A DNA stretch of 64,000 nt from Bradyrhizobium diazoefficiens USDA 110 (GCF_000011365.1 NC_004463.1:7054001-7118000), one strand, 5' to 3'. Shown: positions 1 to 9,583, counted from the first letter of the stretch. Numbers and translations: made by a program. Notes: generated by a model from the sequence alone, not told the origin.

Positions 1-333
1 GGCGAGATTGGACTGCCGATCCGGGCTGCTCTGATCGTCGCGCGCGATGATCTCGACCTCATATTTCGATCCTCCCACCGACAACCCGCCGGCGAGCGAC
101 TTCCTGACCTGATCGAGAATGAAATCGTCCGCCTCGGCGAACGGCGCGAACGGCCCGGTCTTCGGACTGATGTAGCCGATGCGAATTTTCTTGTCGGCGG
201 CAGCCCACGCGCGACCGGTCGAGCCGAGCGTCGCCCCTGCCGTCAACGCCGCGGCGGCCTTGAGAAAATCGCGTCGCGCAGGGTCGGCAATACCGGTCTC
301 GGGGACAAGACTGGGGTTGATCTTCGAAACCAC
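1..333 (-). CDS. Branched-chain-amino-acid-type ABC substrate-binding protein, N-terminal part
   Basis: This is the first 111 residues of a periplasmic binding protein that runs off the left edge. The GTG start at 333 has GGAGAG five bases upstream. The protein opens with a Tat-like leader (ARRDFLKAAAALTAG, ending around RAWAA). The mature N-terminus, IRIGYISPKTGPFAPFAEAD, is the usual opening of Leu/Ile/Val-family (Peripla_BP_6) receptors. Such proteins capture a small organic ligand for a Liv-type permease. The gene is divergent from the AraC regulator at 622, and its permease would lie left of the window. The ligand cannot be predicted. Confidence 0.85.
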   Translation of the reverse strand, partial: MVSKINPSLVPETGIADPARRDFLKAAAALTAGATLGSTGRAWAAADKKIRIGYISPKTGPFAPFAEADDFILDQVRKSLAGGLSVGGSKYEVEIIARDDQSSPDRQSNLA

Positions 334-621
334 GAATGCTCTCCGATGCAAAGATGCTGACCGAATTGACGGGCCCACATTGGTCAGCTCTGCCGAAGGC
401 AGCTTGGTTCGGACGGAACAGAAACTTGTCTGAAACGGCTGGACGAGGTCCCCGCGCCACGGGAAAACAATCCGGGCCAACCCGGGAAATTGGCATATTT
501 CGTGCTTGATCGCCCCCGAAATTGAGCAATAAACTTCACACTGGCGGATGATCCTGTCAGCGATCGACCGCCGAAGGGGCACCCAAGAACCCCATCGTAA
601 CGGATCGAGGGGAATCAAGAG

Positions 622-1617
622 ATGCTTCTGGAAGCCACAAAGGCTGCTGCGATGCAGCCGTGCTTCGCCTCGACGGCGAGCCTTCCGCCGCGAGAGCGCT
701 TCGACTATTGGCACGACGTTGTGAGCCGCAACCTCGTCGACCTGGACTTCCGGCTGGTCGGCGAAGCTCAGTTCGATGCGAGCTTCCACTCCACACCGAT
801 CAATGGTCTCGACCTATGCCGGATCAAGGCTTCTCCCCATGTGGCTCAGCGAAGCACCGAAGGCATCTTACGCGCAGACCACTCGATGCTGGTGTTCAAC
901 TTCGTCCTGTCGGGCTCGTTGGTCGCCGAGCAGGATGGGCGCTTGGCGCACTTGAAGCCCGGCGACGGCGCGCTCTGTGACGCAACGCGACCGTACAAGC
1001 TTTCCTCGCAAGAGGCGTTCGAGCTCGCCTCCATTCGGGTCCCCCGCGAGCAGTGCATCGGCAGGATTCCGCACCTGAACCGTCTCTCGGCGTGCAATTT
1101 GGGTGAACGATCCGAGCTCGCGCCAATGGTCTTTGGCTACTTGTCGCATCTCGTCGATCGTGCGCCCCATCTCACGAGCCGCGCAGCCGGCCTCAAGATA
1201 TCGCAGAACTTCAAGGACCTTCTGCTCGCCCTGCTCGCGGAATTGGCGGACTCCTGCGCCTCCTCGCTTACCGAATATCGGAGCCTGGCTCTGATGAGGA
1301 TCAAGGAGACGGTCGAGCGCAACGTTCACGATCCCGACCTGACACCGTCGACGATCGCAGCCGAACTCAAGCTGTCGGCACGATACATCAACCAGTTGCT
1401 CGAAACCGAGGGGACCTCGTTGTCGCGCTACATATGGTCAAGGCGGCTCAATCGCTGTGCGGAACAGCTCAAGGACCCGGCTCTGCGCGCGCGCGGCGTG
1501 TCCCAGATCGCGATGGACAACGGGTTCAACGATCTGAGCCATTTCAGCAAGGCGTTCCGGATCAAGTTCGGTATGGCGCCGCGCGACTATAGAAACGGTC
1601 TGGCGATGCAATCCTGA
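622..1617 (+). CDS. AraC-family transcriptional regulator
   Basis: A 331-residue regulator. The N-terminal half (about residues 20-190) resembles the AraC-binding-like domain, beginning ERFDYWHDVVSRNL. The C-terminal 100 residues form the double helix-turn-helix, with ELKLSARYINQLLE and the second-helix signature GFNDLSHFSKAFRIKFGMAPRDYR near the end. The ATG at 622 has GAGGGGA eight bases upstream; ATG 652 is an alternative. It is divergent from the binding-protein gene at 333 and convergent with the Liv operon ending at 1675, so it most likely controls the leftward transporter. The inducer is unknown. Confidence 0.9.
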   Translation: MLLEATKAAAMQPCFASTASLPPRERFDYWHDVVSRNLVDLDFRLVGEAQFDASFHSTPINGLDLCRIKASPHVAQRSTEGILRADHSMLVFNFVLSGSLVAEQDGRLAHLKPGDGALCDATRPYKLSSQEAFELASIRVPREQCIGRIPHLNRLSACNLGERSELAPMVFGYLSHLVDRAPHLTSRAAGLKISQNFKDLLLALLAELADSCASSLTEYRSLALMRIKETVERNVHDPDLTPSTIAAELKLSARYINQLLETEGTSLSRYIWSRRLNRCAEQLKDPALRARGVSQIAMDNGFNDLSHFSKAFRIKFGMAPRDYRNGLAMQS

Positions 1618-1674
1618 TGTCGCCGCGTTGCCTCTCTGGCATCACTTTGAGCCGAGGCAACTGCTTGGGCCAGG

Positions 1675-2370
1675 TCATACCGTGAGGTGCGCGAGAATCT
1701 GCCGCCGATCGAGCTCGGACGCCGCCGCGCTCAAGACGATTTCTCCGTGGTCCATGATCACGATCCGGTCGGCCACTCGATCGACTAATGTCAGGTTCTG
1801 TTCAACGACTAGAAACGACGCCCCGGCTTCCTTCTGCGCGAGCATGAGTTCTGCCATGCGAACGACGTTCTCGAACTGAACCCCCTCGGTCGGCTCGTCG
1901 ATGATCGCCATCGCCGATCCCTCCGAGAGGCCCCGCACAAAGGACAGCAGCTTCTTCTCGCCGCCGGAGAGCGTTCCGGCGTGCTGGCCGCGGCGTTCGG
2001 AGAGTCGCGGAAAGGCGCGAAAATAGGGCTCGAACTCGTCGAGCCGGCGATCGGTGCGCATCAGCGACAGGTTTTCTGCAACCGTGAGGTCATCGAATAC
2101 CACCCTCTCCTGCGGGCAATAGGTCAGCCCCTGCGTCAGGTTCTCCGACGGTCGCTTCCCTGTGATCTCAACGCCTGCGAGCCGCACTCCTCCGCTCATT
2201 GGGCGGAGGAAGCCGCACGAAAGCTTTGCAAGGGTCGATTTTCCAACGCCGTTGCGACCAAGCAGACACACCACCTCTCCCCGACCGATCGAAATACTGA
2301 CATCGCGGACGACCCGCCCAGACCCATACCCGCCGGAGATGTTCTGGATCTCGAAATAGCCGCCTGTCAC
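1675..2370 (-). CDS. livF: Liv-type ABC transporter ATP-binding protein (LivF-like)
   Basis: A 231-residue ATPase of the LivF type, the second of the two ATPases in branched-chain-amino-acid/amide importers. Visible motifs are Walker A GRNGVGKST (about residue 38), the signature LSGGEKK (about 134), Walker B AMAIIDEP and the H-loop region VVEQNL. Its ATG overlaps the stop of the upstream livM-livG fusion (2367-2370), so translation is coupled. It is the last gene of the leftward operon amidase, binding protein, livH, livMG, livF. The SGGEKK in place of SGGEQQ is a mild variation. The substrate is probably an amide or carboxylate of the neighbouring pathway (inference). Confidence 0.9.
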   Translation of the reverse strand: MTGGYFEIQNISGGYGSGRVVRDVSISIGRGEVVCLLGRNGVGKSTLAKLSCGFLRPMSGGVRLAGVEITGKRPSENLTQGLTYCPQERVVFDDLTVAENLSLMRTDRRLDEFEPYFRAFPRLSERRGQHAGTLSGGEKKLLSFVRGLSEGSAMAIIDEPTEGVQFENVVRMAELMLAQKEAGASFLVVEQNLTLVDRVADRIVIMDHGEIVLSAAASELDRRQILAHLTV

Positions 2371-4100
2371 CGGGAGCCTCCCACGTAGACCGCGCGAACC
2401 TCCGGATTGCGCTGCACCTCCTCGACACTGCCGTCCGCAAGAAAGCGGCCTTGATGCAGCACGACCACGCGGTTAGCGAGGCGGCGTACGAGTTCCATGT
2501 CGTGCTCGATGATGATGATGCGCAGGTTGAGTTCGCCTCGCGCCCATTGGATCGCGTCGATCACTGCTGCGGTCTCTTCGTGCGACAACCCCGCGCAGGG
2601 CTCATCCAGCAGCAACATGCGCGGCTCGGTGATCAGCGCCATGGTGAGTTCGAGAATTTGACGCTCGCCATGGGAGAGAGCAGATGCCGGCCTTGTTCCG
2701 TCATTCAGGAATTGGAAGCGCCCCCGCATCTCTTCGAGCAGCGGCGAGGTCCATCCAAACAGACCGAGCCGAAGCAGGTCGAACCCACACCAACGCCCGG
2801 CCCAGAGTGCTACCGCCAGGTTTTCGTCGATCGTCAACTTCGGAAACACTGATGGCGTCTGGAACTTGCGGGCGACTCCCTTATTTGCAACGATCGCCGG
2901 CTCCGGCCGCAGCACGACCGCTCCGTCGATGACGATACGGCCACCTCGCCTCGGCAGCATGCCGGTCATGACGTTGAGCGTCGAGGTCTTGCCGGCACCG
3001 TTCGGGCCGATAACGCAGAGCACGGCTTCCTCGCCGGTGCGCACCGACAGGCCATCGAGAATGGTCACATCCCCGACGCGCACACGTACATCCTCAAATG
3101 CGACAGACAAAGACGTTGAAATGCGCGGTTTTTCGGGCGCTGTCGATCGGGCTCGTACGGAAGTCCTCGCGGATGAGAATCTCCGCAATGGCGCCAACAT
3201 GGTCATGAGTCCGCCAGGAAGACGAAGCACGACGACGATGAAGAACAAGGCAATCCCAATCTCCCACCAAGGGAAGCGGTCACGCAACTCGGCCGACAGA
3301 ACACCGACGACGACGGCGCCAATCACGGGCCCGAGCACGGTGGCACGTCCGCCGACGGCAGCAAAAATCACCAGATCACCAGAGAAGGCAAAGCCTGCAA
3401 GATCGGGCGTCACGAGGTTTTGTTGAGGAGCATAAAGAGCTCCCGCAAGTCCGGCGAGACCGGACGCTACCGCAAACGCTACTGCCTTGATGACTGCAAC
3501 GTCATAACCGAGAAAGGCGAGCCGCCGTTCGTTGTCGGCGGCTGCCCGCCATAACACCCCAATTGGCGCATGCACGAGGTAATCCACGGCGGCGATGCTC
3601 AACCCCAAGAGAATGGCAATGAGATAGTAGAGGTCGAGAAAGCCATCCAGGCCGGGCAGGCCCGGAATATTGCGAAGCCCATTGAATCCCCCCGTGACGC
3701 TGCTCCAGCCGTTCGCCACCTGAAATGCCGCCAGCGTCAAGGCGAGCGTCATCAATGAGAATGACGGGCCCTGCTCAAACCGCCCTCGAAACACCAGAGC
3801 AGCGAATGCAAAGGCAAGAACAGCGACGAGAACGCAAGCGGCAGGCAGCGCGAGATAAGCGATCGGCGACGAGCCGAGAGCGAGCAGCCCATGTGCCGTG
3901 ACGTAGGCGGCGATCGCGACAAACATTCCCTGCCCGAGCGGCAGGATTCCAGCCTGCCCCCAAGCGAGACCAACCCCCAAGGCGGCCAGGCCGTAAATGA
4001 AATAGAGCCCGAGCTGATAGGCCCAGAACTCGCCCATGAATGGCGGAATGAGGAGCAGGAACGCCAGTATCAGGACGTTACGGACGAGGAAATAGGCCAC
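2367..4100 (-). CDS. LivM permease fused to LivG ATPase
   Basis: One uninterrupted reading frame of 577 residues joins an inner-membrane permease to a cytoplasmic ATPase. The first 290 residues or so are a LivM-type permease with many hydrophobic segments and the family stretch SFSLMTLALTLAAFQ. After a charged linker (about 295-320) comes a LivG-type domain with Walker A GPNGAGKTS, signature LSHGERQ and Walker B MLLLDEP. The likely start is GTG 4100, overlapping the livH stop at 4078; a start at 4196 would add a low-complexity segment read from livH in another frame. The stop overlaps livF. The fusion fixes a 1:1 ratio of LivM and LivG. Confidence 0.85.
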   Translation of the reverse strand: MAYFLVRNVLILAFLLLIPPFMGEFWAYQLGLYFIYGLAALGVGLAWGQAGILPLGQGMFVAIAAYVTAHGLLALGSSPIAYLALPAACVLVAVLAFAFAALVFRGRFEQGPSFSLMTLALTLAAFQVANGWSSVTGGFNGLRNIPGLPGLDGFLDLYYLIAILLGLSIAAVDYLVHAPIGVLWRAAADNERRLAFLGYDVAVIKAVAFAVASGLAGLAGALYAPQQNLVTPDLAGFAFSGDLVIFAAVGGRATVLGPVIGAVVVGVLSAELRDRFPWWEIGIALFFIVVVLRLPGGLMTMLAPLRRFSSARTSVRARSTAPEKPRISTSLSVAFEDVRVRVGDVTILDGLSVRTGEEAVLCVIGPNGAGKTSTLNVMTGMLPRRGGRIVIDGAVVLRPEPAIVANKGVARKFQTPSVFPKLTIDENLAVALWAGRWCGFDLLRLGLFGWTSPLLEEMRGRFQFLNDGTRPASALSHGERQILELTMALITEPRMLLLDEPCAGLSHEETAAVIDAIQWARGELNLRIIIIEHDMELVRRLANRVVVLHQGRFLADGSVEEVQRNPEVRAVYVGGSR

Positions 4101-4932
4101 GGGGTCGCTGCCAGAGGAAGAGGATGGAGATGAGGAGCATCGCAAGATAGGCCGAGGTCGGGCTGACGGCGGCCGATAGAACGCTTTGCAGACCACCGAT
4201 GATAGTCGCGCCAGCGAACAGGCCCGATACCGTTCCCATTCCGCCGACCACCAGCGCGAAGAATGAGTTCACGATGAAAGTGAGCCCCATGAATGGTTCG
4301 ACCGGCGTGAGCGGCGCGACCATGACGCCGGCGACACCTGCCAATGCGGTGCCCGTGACGAAGGTGTTTCGCGCGAGTTCACGCGTTTGGATACCGACCG
4401 CCTCCGCAAGCACGGGATTGCCGACCATGGCACGGATCCGAGCCCCGGTCGGAGCGCGGCGGTACCAGATGAACAGGCCGGCAAGTACCAAGGCGGCGAC
4501 CGCCATCAGCACCAATCGGTACGCTGGATAGGATTCACCAAAGAGGCTCAACGAACCACCGATTGGTATCTCGACGCTGCGATAACCGCGGCCAAACGCA
4601 AGCTCGACGCACTTGCGAAGCAGCAGTCCCAGCCCCCAGGTCGCCAGGAGCGTCTCGAACGGTTCGTAGTGCAATGGCCTTATCAGGCATCGCTCCACGA
4701 CAAAGCCGATGGCCCCACAAACCAGCGCCGCGGCCGGCACTGCGAGCAAATATGGAAGGCCTGCCCTTTGCACCACGTAGGCGGCATACGCGCCTATCAT
4801 GATGAACTCGCCATGCGCGATGTTCAGGACGTTCAACAAGCCCATCACGACGGCCAGGCCGAGGACCAAGATCGCAAGGATCAGTGCTTCGTAGATGACG
4901 TTGAGTCCTTGCGTGAAGAGCAAAGCTTCCAT
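4078..4932 (-). CDS. livH: Liv-type ABC transporter permease (LivH-like)
   Basis: A 284-residue inner-membrane permease of the LivH family, typical in length. It has about eight hydrophobic segments and the family signature LNVLNIAHGEFIMIGAYAAY near residues 35-55; the end FLWQRPRGLFPRP is also typical. ATG 4932 is preferred because it opens directly with EALLFTQGLNVIYEAL and lies 14 bases after the binding-protein stop; the longer frame from 5016 would overlap the binding-protein gene. It pairs with the LivM half of the next gene. Confidence 0.9.
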   Translation of the reverse strand: MEALLFTQGLNVIYEALILAILVLGLAVVMGLLNVLNIAHGEFIMIGAYAAYVVQRAGLPYLLAVPAAALVCGAIGFVVERCLIRPLHYEPFETLLATWGLGLLLRKCVELAFGRGYRSVEIPIGGSLSLFGESYPAYRLVLMAVAALVLAGLFIWYRRAPTGARIRAMVGNPVLAEAVGIQTRELARNTFVTGTALAGVAGVMVAPLTPVEPFMGLTFIVNSFFALVVGGMGTVSGLFAGATIIGGLQSVLSAAVSPTSAYLAMLLISILFLWQRPRGLFPRP

Positions 4933-4946
4933 TCTCAGCGACCTCT

Positions 4947-6128
4947 TCAGGTACAGGACTGCTGTGTCGGTACAGCTGCAAACTTGTCGATCACAGTGAA
5001 CTTCGTTCCCTCGCAACGAGCCAAGAAAATGTTCTTCGCGGTGTGACGATGCGTCATGGTCATCGACCCGCTCGGGGTCTCGAACTGCACACCCTCGGCA
5101 GCCGCGGCGAACTCCTTGGCCGCGAGCGATTTCGACTTGGTCGTCACGGCAGCGGCGAACACAAAGGCATCAAAAAGGCCCTTGGAGATCGTGCACTGCT
5201 GCGGCGCCTTATCGCCATACTTCTTGGTCAGCTCGCCAATGAAGGCCTTGTTTTCCGGAAGATCGAGATCCGCGAAATAGCCGAGGCTTGAATAGAGGTT
5301 CTTGCTGGCATCCTTCCCGATTCCGATCAGCGTATTCTCCTCGAGCAGGCACGACAGGCGAACGATATCGTCCGACAAATTGAAGTCGGCGAAGGTGCGG
5401 TTGAAATTGACATTGTCACCGCCGACCAAAGTTTGCAGCACGATAGCGGGCTTCGCAGACTTGATCTTGGCCACCGTGTTCTCGAACTTGTTCGGCGCGC
5501 CAAGCGGATAATAGTCCTCCGCGACGACGGTGCCACCGAGATCCGCAATGTATTTCTTTGCCTTGTCATTGGTCGTGCGTGCCCAGACGTAGTCGTTGCC
5601 GACAAGGTAGAAGGTCTTCCCCTTGGCGAGTTCGACCATTTTCGGAAGCGTCTTCTGCAGCTCCTGTTCGGGTACCTCGCCCAGGAAGTAAACGTTGGAC
5701 GAGCAGTCATCGCCCTCGAACACGGGCGTGTAAACGTAGGGTATTTTGCCCTTGACGACGTTCTCCACGCCCTGCCGGACAGCGCTGTCGTGCGACCCGA
5801 AGATCATCTCGACCTTGTCGCTCAGCATCAATTTGACAGCGCTCTTGGCCACCTCGGCAGGCGGAGCACCCGCGTCGGCGAAGACGATTTCGACTTGACG
5901 CCCAAGAATGCCGCCCTTGGCATTGATGGTCGCAGCGCCCAGCTCTGCCGCTGCGCGTTGCGCAGGACCGAACAAGGCGGCTGGCCCGGAGTCGGCGACG
6001 AGAACGCCGATCTTGAGTGCATCCGCGGCCAGAGCCGGGCGAATGATTGCGGGCGCGCCGATCGCAAGGGCCGCTGCGCCGGCGGCGCGGACGAGGTCGC
6101 GACGAGTCATCTTGACTGATGTAGGCAC
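4947..6128 (-). CDS. ABC substrate-binding protein, amide/urea-type (AmiC/UrtA-like)
   Basis: A 393-residue periplasmic receptor. GTG 6128 is chosen because GGAGG sits five bases upstream; it yields the Tat-like leader MTRRDLVRAAGAAALAIGAP. The mature start LKIGVLVADSGPAALFGPAQ and the segment MIFGSHDSAVRQGVENVV are of the Peripla_BP_5 type used by short-chain amide and urea receptors. The gene lies directly between the amidase and livH (14 bases), so it probably delivers an amide or related compound to the LivH-LivMG-LivF importer. The ligand assignment is inferred from context only. Confidence 0.87.
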   Translation of the reverse strand: MPTSVKMTRRDLVRAAGAAALAIGAPAIIRPALAADALKIGVLVADSGPAALFGPAQRAAAELGAATINAKGGILGRQVEIVFADAGAPPAEVAKSAVKLMLSDKVEMIFGSHDSAVRQGVENVVKGKIPYVYTPVFEGDDCSSNVYFLGEVPEQELQKTLPKMVELAKGKTFYLVGNDYVWARTTNDKAKKYIADLGGTVVAEDYYPLGAPNKFENTVAKIKSAKPAIVLQTLVGGDNVNFNRTFADFNLSDDIVRLSCLLEENTLIGIGKDASKNLYSSLGYFADLDLPENKAFIGELTKKYGDKAPQQCTISKGLFDAFVFAAAVTTKSKSLAAKEFAAAAEGVQFETPSGSMTMTHRHTAKNIFLARCEGTKFTVIDKFAAVPTQQSCT

Positions 6129-6168
6129 TTTTTCCTCCAATGATGGCATAACGATATGTGCGATCGGG

Positions 6169-7578
6169 TCAGGGTGTTGGTGACGCCGGAAGCACCTGCT
6201 CCAGAGCGATAGCAAGCGAGAGCAGTTCTCGATCCCTGCCGGCGGGAGCGTCGAACTCAAGGCCAACCGGCAGGCCGGCCGAGGTCAGGCCGACAGGGAG
6301 GCTAATGCCGGGAAGGCCTGCGTTGCTTCCCGGGTCAGTATTACGGATGACTGTTGCAAAGGTCGGAACGGCCCGGCCATTGAGCGTCACGCTATCATTT
6401 TCGCCAATGAGTGGAGGCGGCAGCGGTGTCGTTGGAAAGACGATCGCATCGACCTTATTCTCAGCAAAACATGCTCGGTAGAGAGAGATCAGTTTCGGTC
6501 GATGGACATCTATGGCCTCCCGATAAGCCTCTACAGGAACTGCCGTTGCAGGGTTCAGCAAAGGAGCGAGACCAGCTTTGACATCAGGGCTGGCTACGTC
6601 CGCGACGATCTCGGCAAAGCGCGGAGCGATGCCTTCGTCCCGTAGATAGGCATCGAGGTCACGCTTAACTTCATAAAGCGCCACCGTGAACGAAACGGCC
6701 TTGTTGAGCGCGGCAACCTCGTGCAGATCGACCTCGATCAAGGTGATGCCAGCGCGCTTGAGCACGTCGAGATCAGCTTCGCACATACTGGCAGTCTCCC
6801 GCTCCAGGTCATCCCAGAAGAATGACCTGGGCACACCGATCCGAAGGTCCGAAAGCTGCTTCATTGGGACGGGATTGGCATCGCTCGTCACAGCAGCGTC
6901 GAGGGCTGCGAGGTCGACCGCATGTCGCGCCAGGGGCCCCGCGGTGTCGCGCGTTGACGAGATTGGAACGATGCCCGCCTGCGACCACCGCAACACCGTT
7001 GGCCGAAAGCCCGCCACCCCGCAGAAAGCGGCAGGAACGCGGACCGATCCGCCGGTGTCGGAGCCGATGCTGGCCGGAACCAGCCGCGCCCCCACGGCCG
7101 CACCAGAACCTCCGCTCGAGCCTCCCGGTATGTGGCGATCTCCAAATGGATTCCTGATGGCTCCGAACGCCGAGTTGTTTGAGCTGATTCCAAACGCCAA
7201 CTCGTGCATTCCGGTTTTACCGAACGGAATCGCACCGGCAGCCTTCAGCGCTTTGACAACCGGCGCGTCCGTTCTGGGCCTGTGTGCGCGCAATCCGGGC
7301 GTACCGGCCGTCGTAGGCATGTCAGCAGTATTGATGTTGTCCTTGAATGCGATCGGCACTCCATGGAGCGATCCAAGCGCCTGGCCAGCCTGTCTCTGTT
7401 GATCGGCGCGCCGAGCTGCCGCCATGACTTGGTCGGCATCGAGCGTGACGAATGCATTCAGCCTGCTGAACGTCCTCGCACGCTCCAGCAGCGCGGAAGC
7501 AAGAGCCTCCGCGGTGACCTCGCCCGAGCGGATCGCGGCAGCGGCCTCCACCACGCCCAATTCGTGCAGATTTTTCAT
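6169..7578 (-). CDS. Amidase signature family hydrolase
   Basis: A 469-residue cytoplasmic amide hydrolase of the amidase-signature family. The Ser-cisSer-Lys triad can be placed: Lys in GVPIAFKDNI (about residue 79), cis-Ser in PGGSSGGSGAAVGA (about 154), nucleophile Ser in GSDTGGSVRVPAAF (about 178). ATG 7578 follows GGGGGTGG; a GTG six bases earlier is possible. It is first in an operon with an amide-type binding protein and Liv importer. Mandelamide hydrolase (MdlY) of the Pseudomonas mandelate pathway belongs to this family, which fits the benzoylformate decarboxylase 2 kb away, but glutamyl-tRNA amidotransferase-like or other aryl amidase roles cannot be excluded. Confidence 0.9.
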   Translation of the reverse strand: MKNLHELGVVEAAAAIRSGEVTAEALASALLERARTFSRLNAFVTLDADQVMAAARRADQQRQAGQALGSLHGVPIAFKDNINTADMPTTAGTPGLRAHRPRTDAPVVKALKAAGAIPFGKTGMHELAFGISSNNSAFGAIRNPFGDRHIPGGSSGGSGAAVGARLVPASIGSDTGGSVRVPAAFCGVAGFRPTVLRWSQAGIVPISSTRDTAGPLARHAVDLAALDAAVTSDANPVPMKQLSDLRIGVPRSFFWDDLERETASMCEADLDVLKRAGITLIEVDLHEVAALNKAVSFTVALYEVKRDLDAYLRDEGIAPRFAEIVADVASPDVKAGLAPLLNPATAVPVEAYREAIDVHRPKLISLYRACFAENKVDAIVFPTTPLPPPLIGENDSVTLNGRAVPTFATVIRNTDPGSNAGLPGISLPVGLTSAGLPVGLEFDAPAGRDRELLSLAIALEQVLPASPTP

Positions 7579-7716
7579 CGCCACCCCCAGAAATTGCTTC
7601 CAGGAGACGATTGATAGGAGGTCTGCGCCGGAGACGGTATCAACACAAATGTGGAGCCGCGCTGCAGCATGAGCCCAGCGCGACCGCGATTCGAAACAGT
7701 CAGAGACGGCTGCAGT

Positions 7717-8445
7717 TCAGCTGATCGGCTTCTCGCCTGCCACCAGGGCCGCAAGTTCGGCACGGTTGGCGCAGCAGCGCTTCCGCATCGCGTTGTTGAT
7801 GTGCGTGCGCACGGTCGCAAAGCCGATATTGAGCAACCGCGAAATATCTCGATCCGTGCAGCCCCTCGCGACCAAGTTCGCGACGTCGCTTTCGCGCGCG
7901 GTCAAGTCCTCGTACCTATGCATGCCCCGCAACATCGCGCCGCGCAGGAACGGCTCAAGACCGGTAAGAAGGTCGATCTCGCGACTTTCGAAATCCGGGC
8001 GACCCGCCGCGCGCCAAATCCTGAAGTCACCGAGGTCGCGATCGCCGTCGAAGACATACATGTTGATGCCATGATGCAGGCCATCTCGTGCCAGGAAGTC
8101 GTTGTAGAACTCGGTACGGATCATATCGCGGCGAGACAACACCTCTTCAACGAACGATGCGCGACGGCGCAGGCGAAGCTTGGCAGTCATCGGGTCGTGG
8201 AACTGAAACCAGTCGTCGTAGCGCTTCAGATTCTGCGGATCCATGTTGAGCGAGACGCCGTGTTGGAAATTCGCGCTTTCCGACCGCCAGACATACGATG
8301 CGACGAAGTCGGCGCGCAGCAGCCGCAGCAGGTCCGGAAGGATTGATTGCCTCAGGTCGGCGCCCGGGTCCATGCGCTGAAGTCGCACGACGATGTCACC
8401 GAACAGCTTCAGGTCTTGCGAAACAATGTCGCGGACGCGGTTCAT
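7717..8445 (-). CDS. LuxR-family transcriptional regulator
   Basis: A 242-residue regulator with a C-terminal LuxR/FixJ helix-turn-helix (LTARESDVANLVARGCTDRD, then ATVRTHINNAMRK). The N-terminal 170 residues look GAF-like (MYVFDGDRDLGDFRIWR, FESREIDLLTGLEPFLRG), without the obvious Trp/Tyr/Asp pattern of acyl-homoserine-lactone receptors, and no luxI gene is nearby. It is therefore more likely a sensor of a small metabolite than of quorum signals (inference). A perfect AGGAGG precedes ATG 8445. It sits between the LysR gene and the amidase operon on the same strand. Confidence 0.88.
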   Translation of the reverse strand: MNRVRDIVSQDLKLFGDIVVRLQRMDPGADLRQSILPDLLRLLRADFVASYVWRSESANFQHGVSLNMDPQNLKRYDDWFQFHDPMTAKLRLRRRASFVEEVLSRRDMIRTEFYNDFLARDGLHHGINMYVFDGDRDLGDFRIWRAAGRPDFESREIDLLTGLEPFLRGAMLRGMHRYEDLTARESDVANLVARGCTDRDISRLLNIGFATVRTHINNAMRKRCCANRAELAALVAGEKPIS

Positions 8446-8665
8446 CGATCTTTCCCTCCTCCCGGCGACCGAAGCAATTTTCTTGCCATCATAGGCAGAG
8501 GCGGGGGTACCGATAAAGGGATTAATTCAGGACAGCCCAACCCGGCGTGCGTCCCAAGCTCGAAGCTACCCACTTTCTACTAACAGGACAGGTATCTAAA
8601 CCATTGCATCACAAACCTCTTTAGCTGCTGTCGCAACTCGTTAGGGCTGTTGTCCGGACTTTCGG

Positions 8666-9583
8666 TCAGCGTTTACGGCTTCCTGTCGACGTCAGCCGCC
8701 TCAACTCGTCCAGCAGCTTCACCGCCGGAACGGCCAGAAGACCCCGCCGGCGGCGAAACGCCACCAGCTTTCGCCTCCCGTCGACCCCGGCGATCGAAAG
8801 GGGAGCAATGAGACCGGCGCGCCGCTCCGGCTCGAACATCGGCTCTGCCATCCAGCTGAGAAACCCGGAATCGACGACAAGACTCTTGAGCACCGTGATC
8901 GAGCGTGTTCTGACGATCACATCGGGCATGCCTAGGCCTTGCTCGGCGAACACACGCTCGACGTGCTGATGCGGTCCGGTGCCGGGCGGCGGGATCGTCC
9001 ATTTCTCGTGGAGCGTATCGGCGAGCGTCAACTTTCGACGGCGCCTGAGAGGGTGCCCGGACGCAACGATCACGTGGCTCGTGTCCTCCCAGCAGCAATC
9101 ACGAATTGCAACGATTTCGTCCGTGTCCGGCGCTTCGGCGCCCAAGGCAAGATCGATCTCGTGCTTCGACAAACTCGCTGCCAACAAGTCCCAGACGCCT
9201 TCAAAGACTTCAAAATGAAGCCCAGGCCATTTGGTCAAGGTACGCTCGATCGCGGGCGGTAGGATCGAACTCGCGATGCTCGCCACCGCCCCGACTCGAA
9301 CGGTCCCCTTCGCCGCACCCCGCAGCGCCTGAATTTCCTCCAGCGCTTGCTTGGCCTCGACATGCAGCGAAGTCGCGTGCGGTAAGAAGGCCCTTCCGAT
9401 ATCTGTCAATTGCATGCCCTTGGAGTGGCGCTCGAACAGTTCGGCCCCAAGTTGCTGCTCCAGCCGTTTGATTGCCCGGCTCAGCGCGGGCTGTGTCATG
9501 TTCAACAGGGCAGCCGCCCGGCCAAGGCTCCCTGCCTTGACGATCGTGGTGAAGGTCATCAGCTGTTCGATGCTTAGGGCCAT
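8666..9583 (-). CDS. LysR-family transcriptional regulator
   Basis: A 305-residue regulator of normal length. The winged helix-turn-helix is clear at the N-terminus (SLGRAAALLNMTQPALSRAI, RLEQQLGAELFERHSKGM); the rest is an effector-binding LysR_substrate domain. ATG 9583 is used; a TTG six bases upstream is possible. It is divergent from the decarboxylase gene at 9679, and the 95-bp gap between them is the natural place for its operator, so it is the likely regulator of the decarboxylase, aldehyde dehydrogenase, carrier and pobA genes. Confidence 0.92.
   Translation of the reverse strand: MALSIEQLMTFTTIVKAGSLGRAAALLNMTQPALSRAIKRLEQQLGAELFERHSKGMQLTDIGRAFLPHATSLHVEAKQALEEIQALRGAAKGTVRVGAVASIASSILPPAIERTLTKWPGLHFEVFEGVWDLLAASLSKHEIDLALGAEAPDTDEIVAIRDCCWEDTSHVIVASGHPLRRRRKLTLADTLHEKWTIPPPGTGPHQHVERVFAEQGLGMPDVIVRTRSITVLKSLVVDSGFLSWMAEPMFEPERRAGLIAPLSIAGVDGRRKLVAFRRRRGLLAVPAVKLLDELRRLTSTGSRKR

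Noticed and set aside
4101..4196. Longer N-terminus of the LivM-LivG fusion from 4196
   Set aside because: The extra residues are Ser/Pro/Arg-rich and are livH sequence read in another frame.
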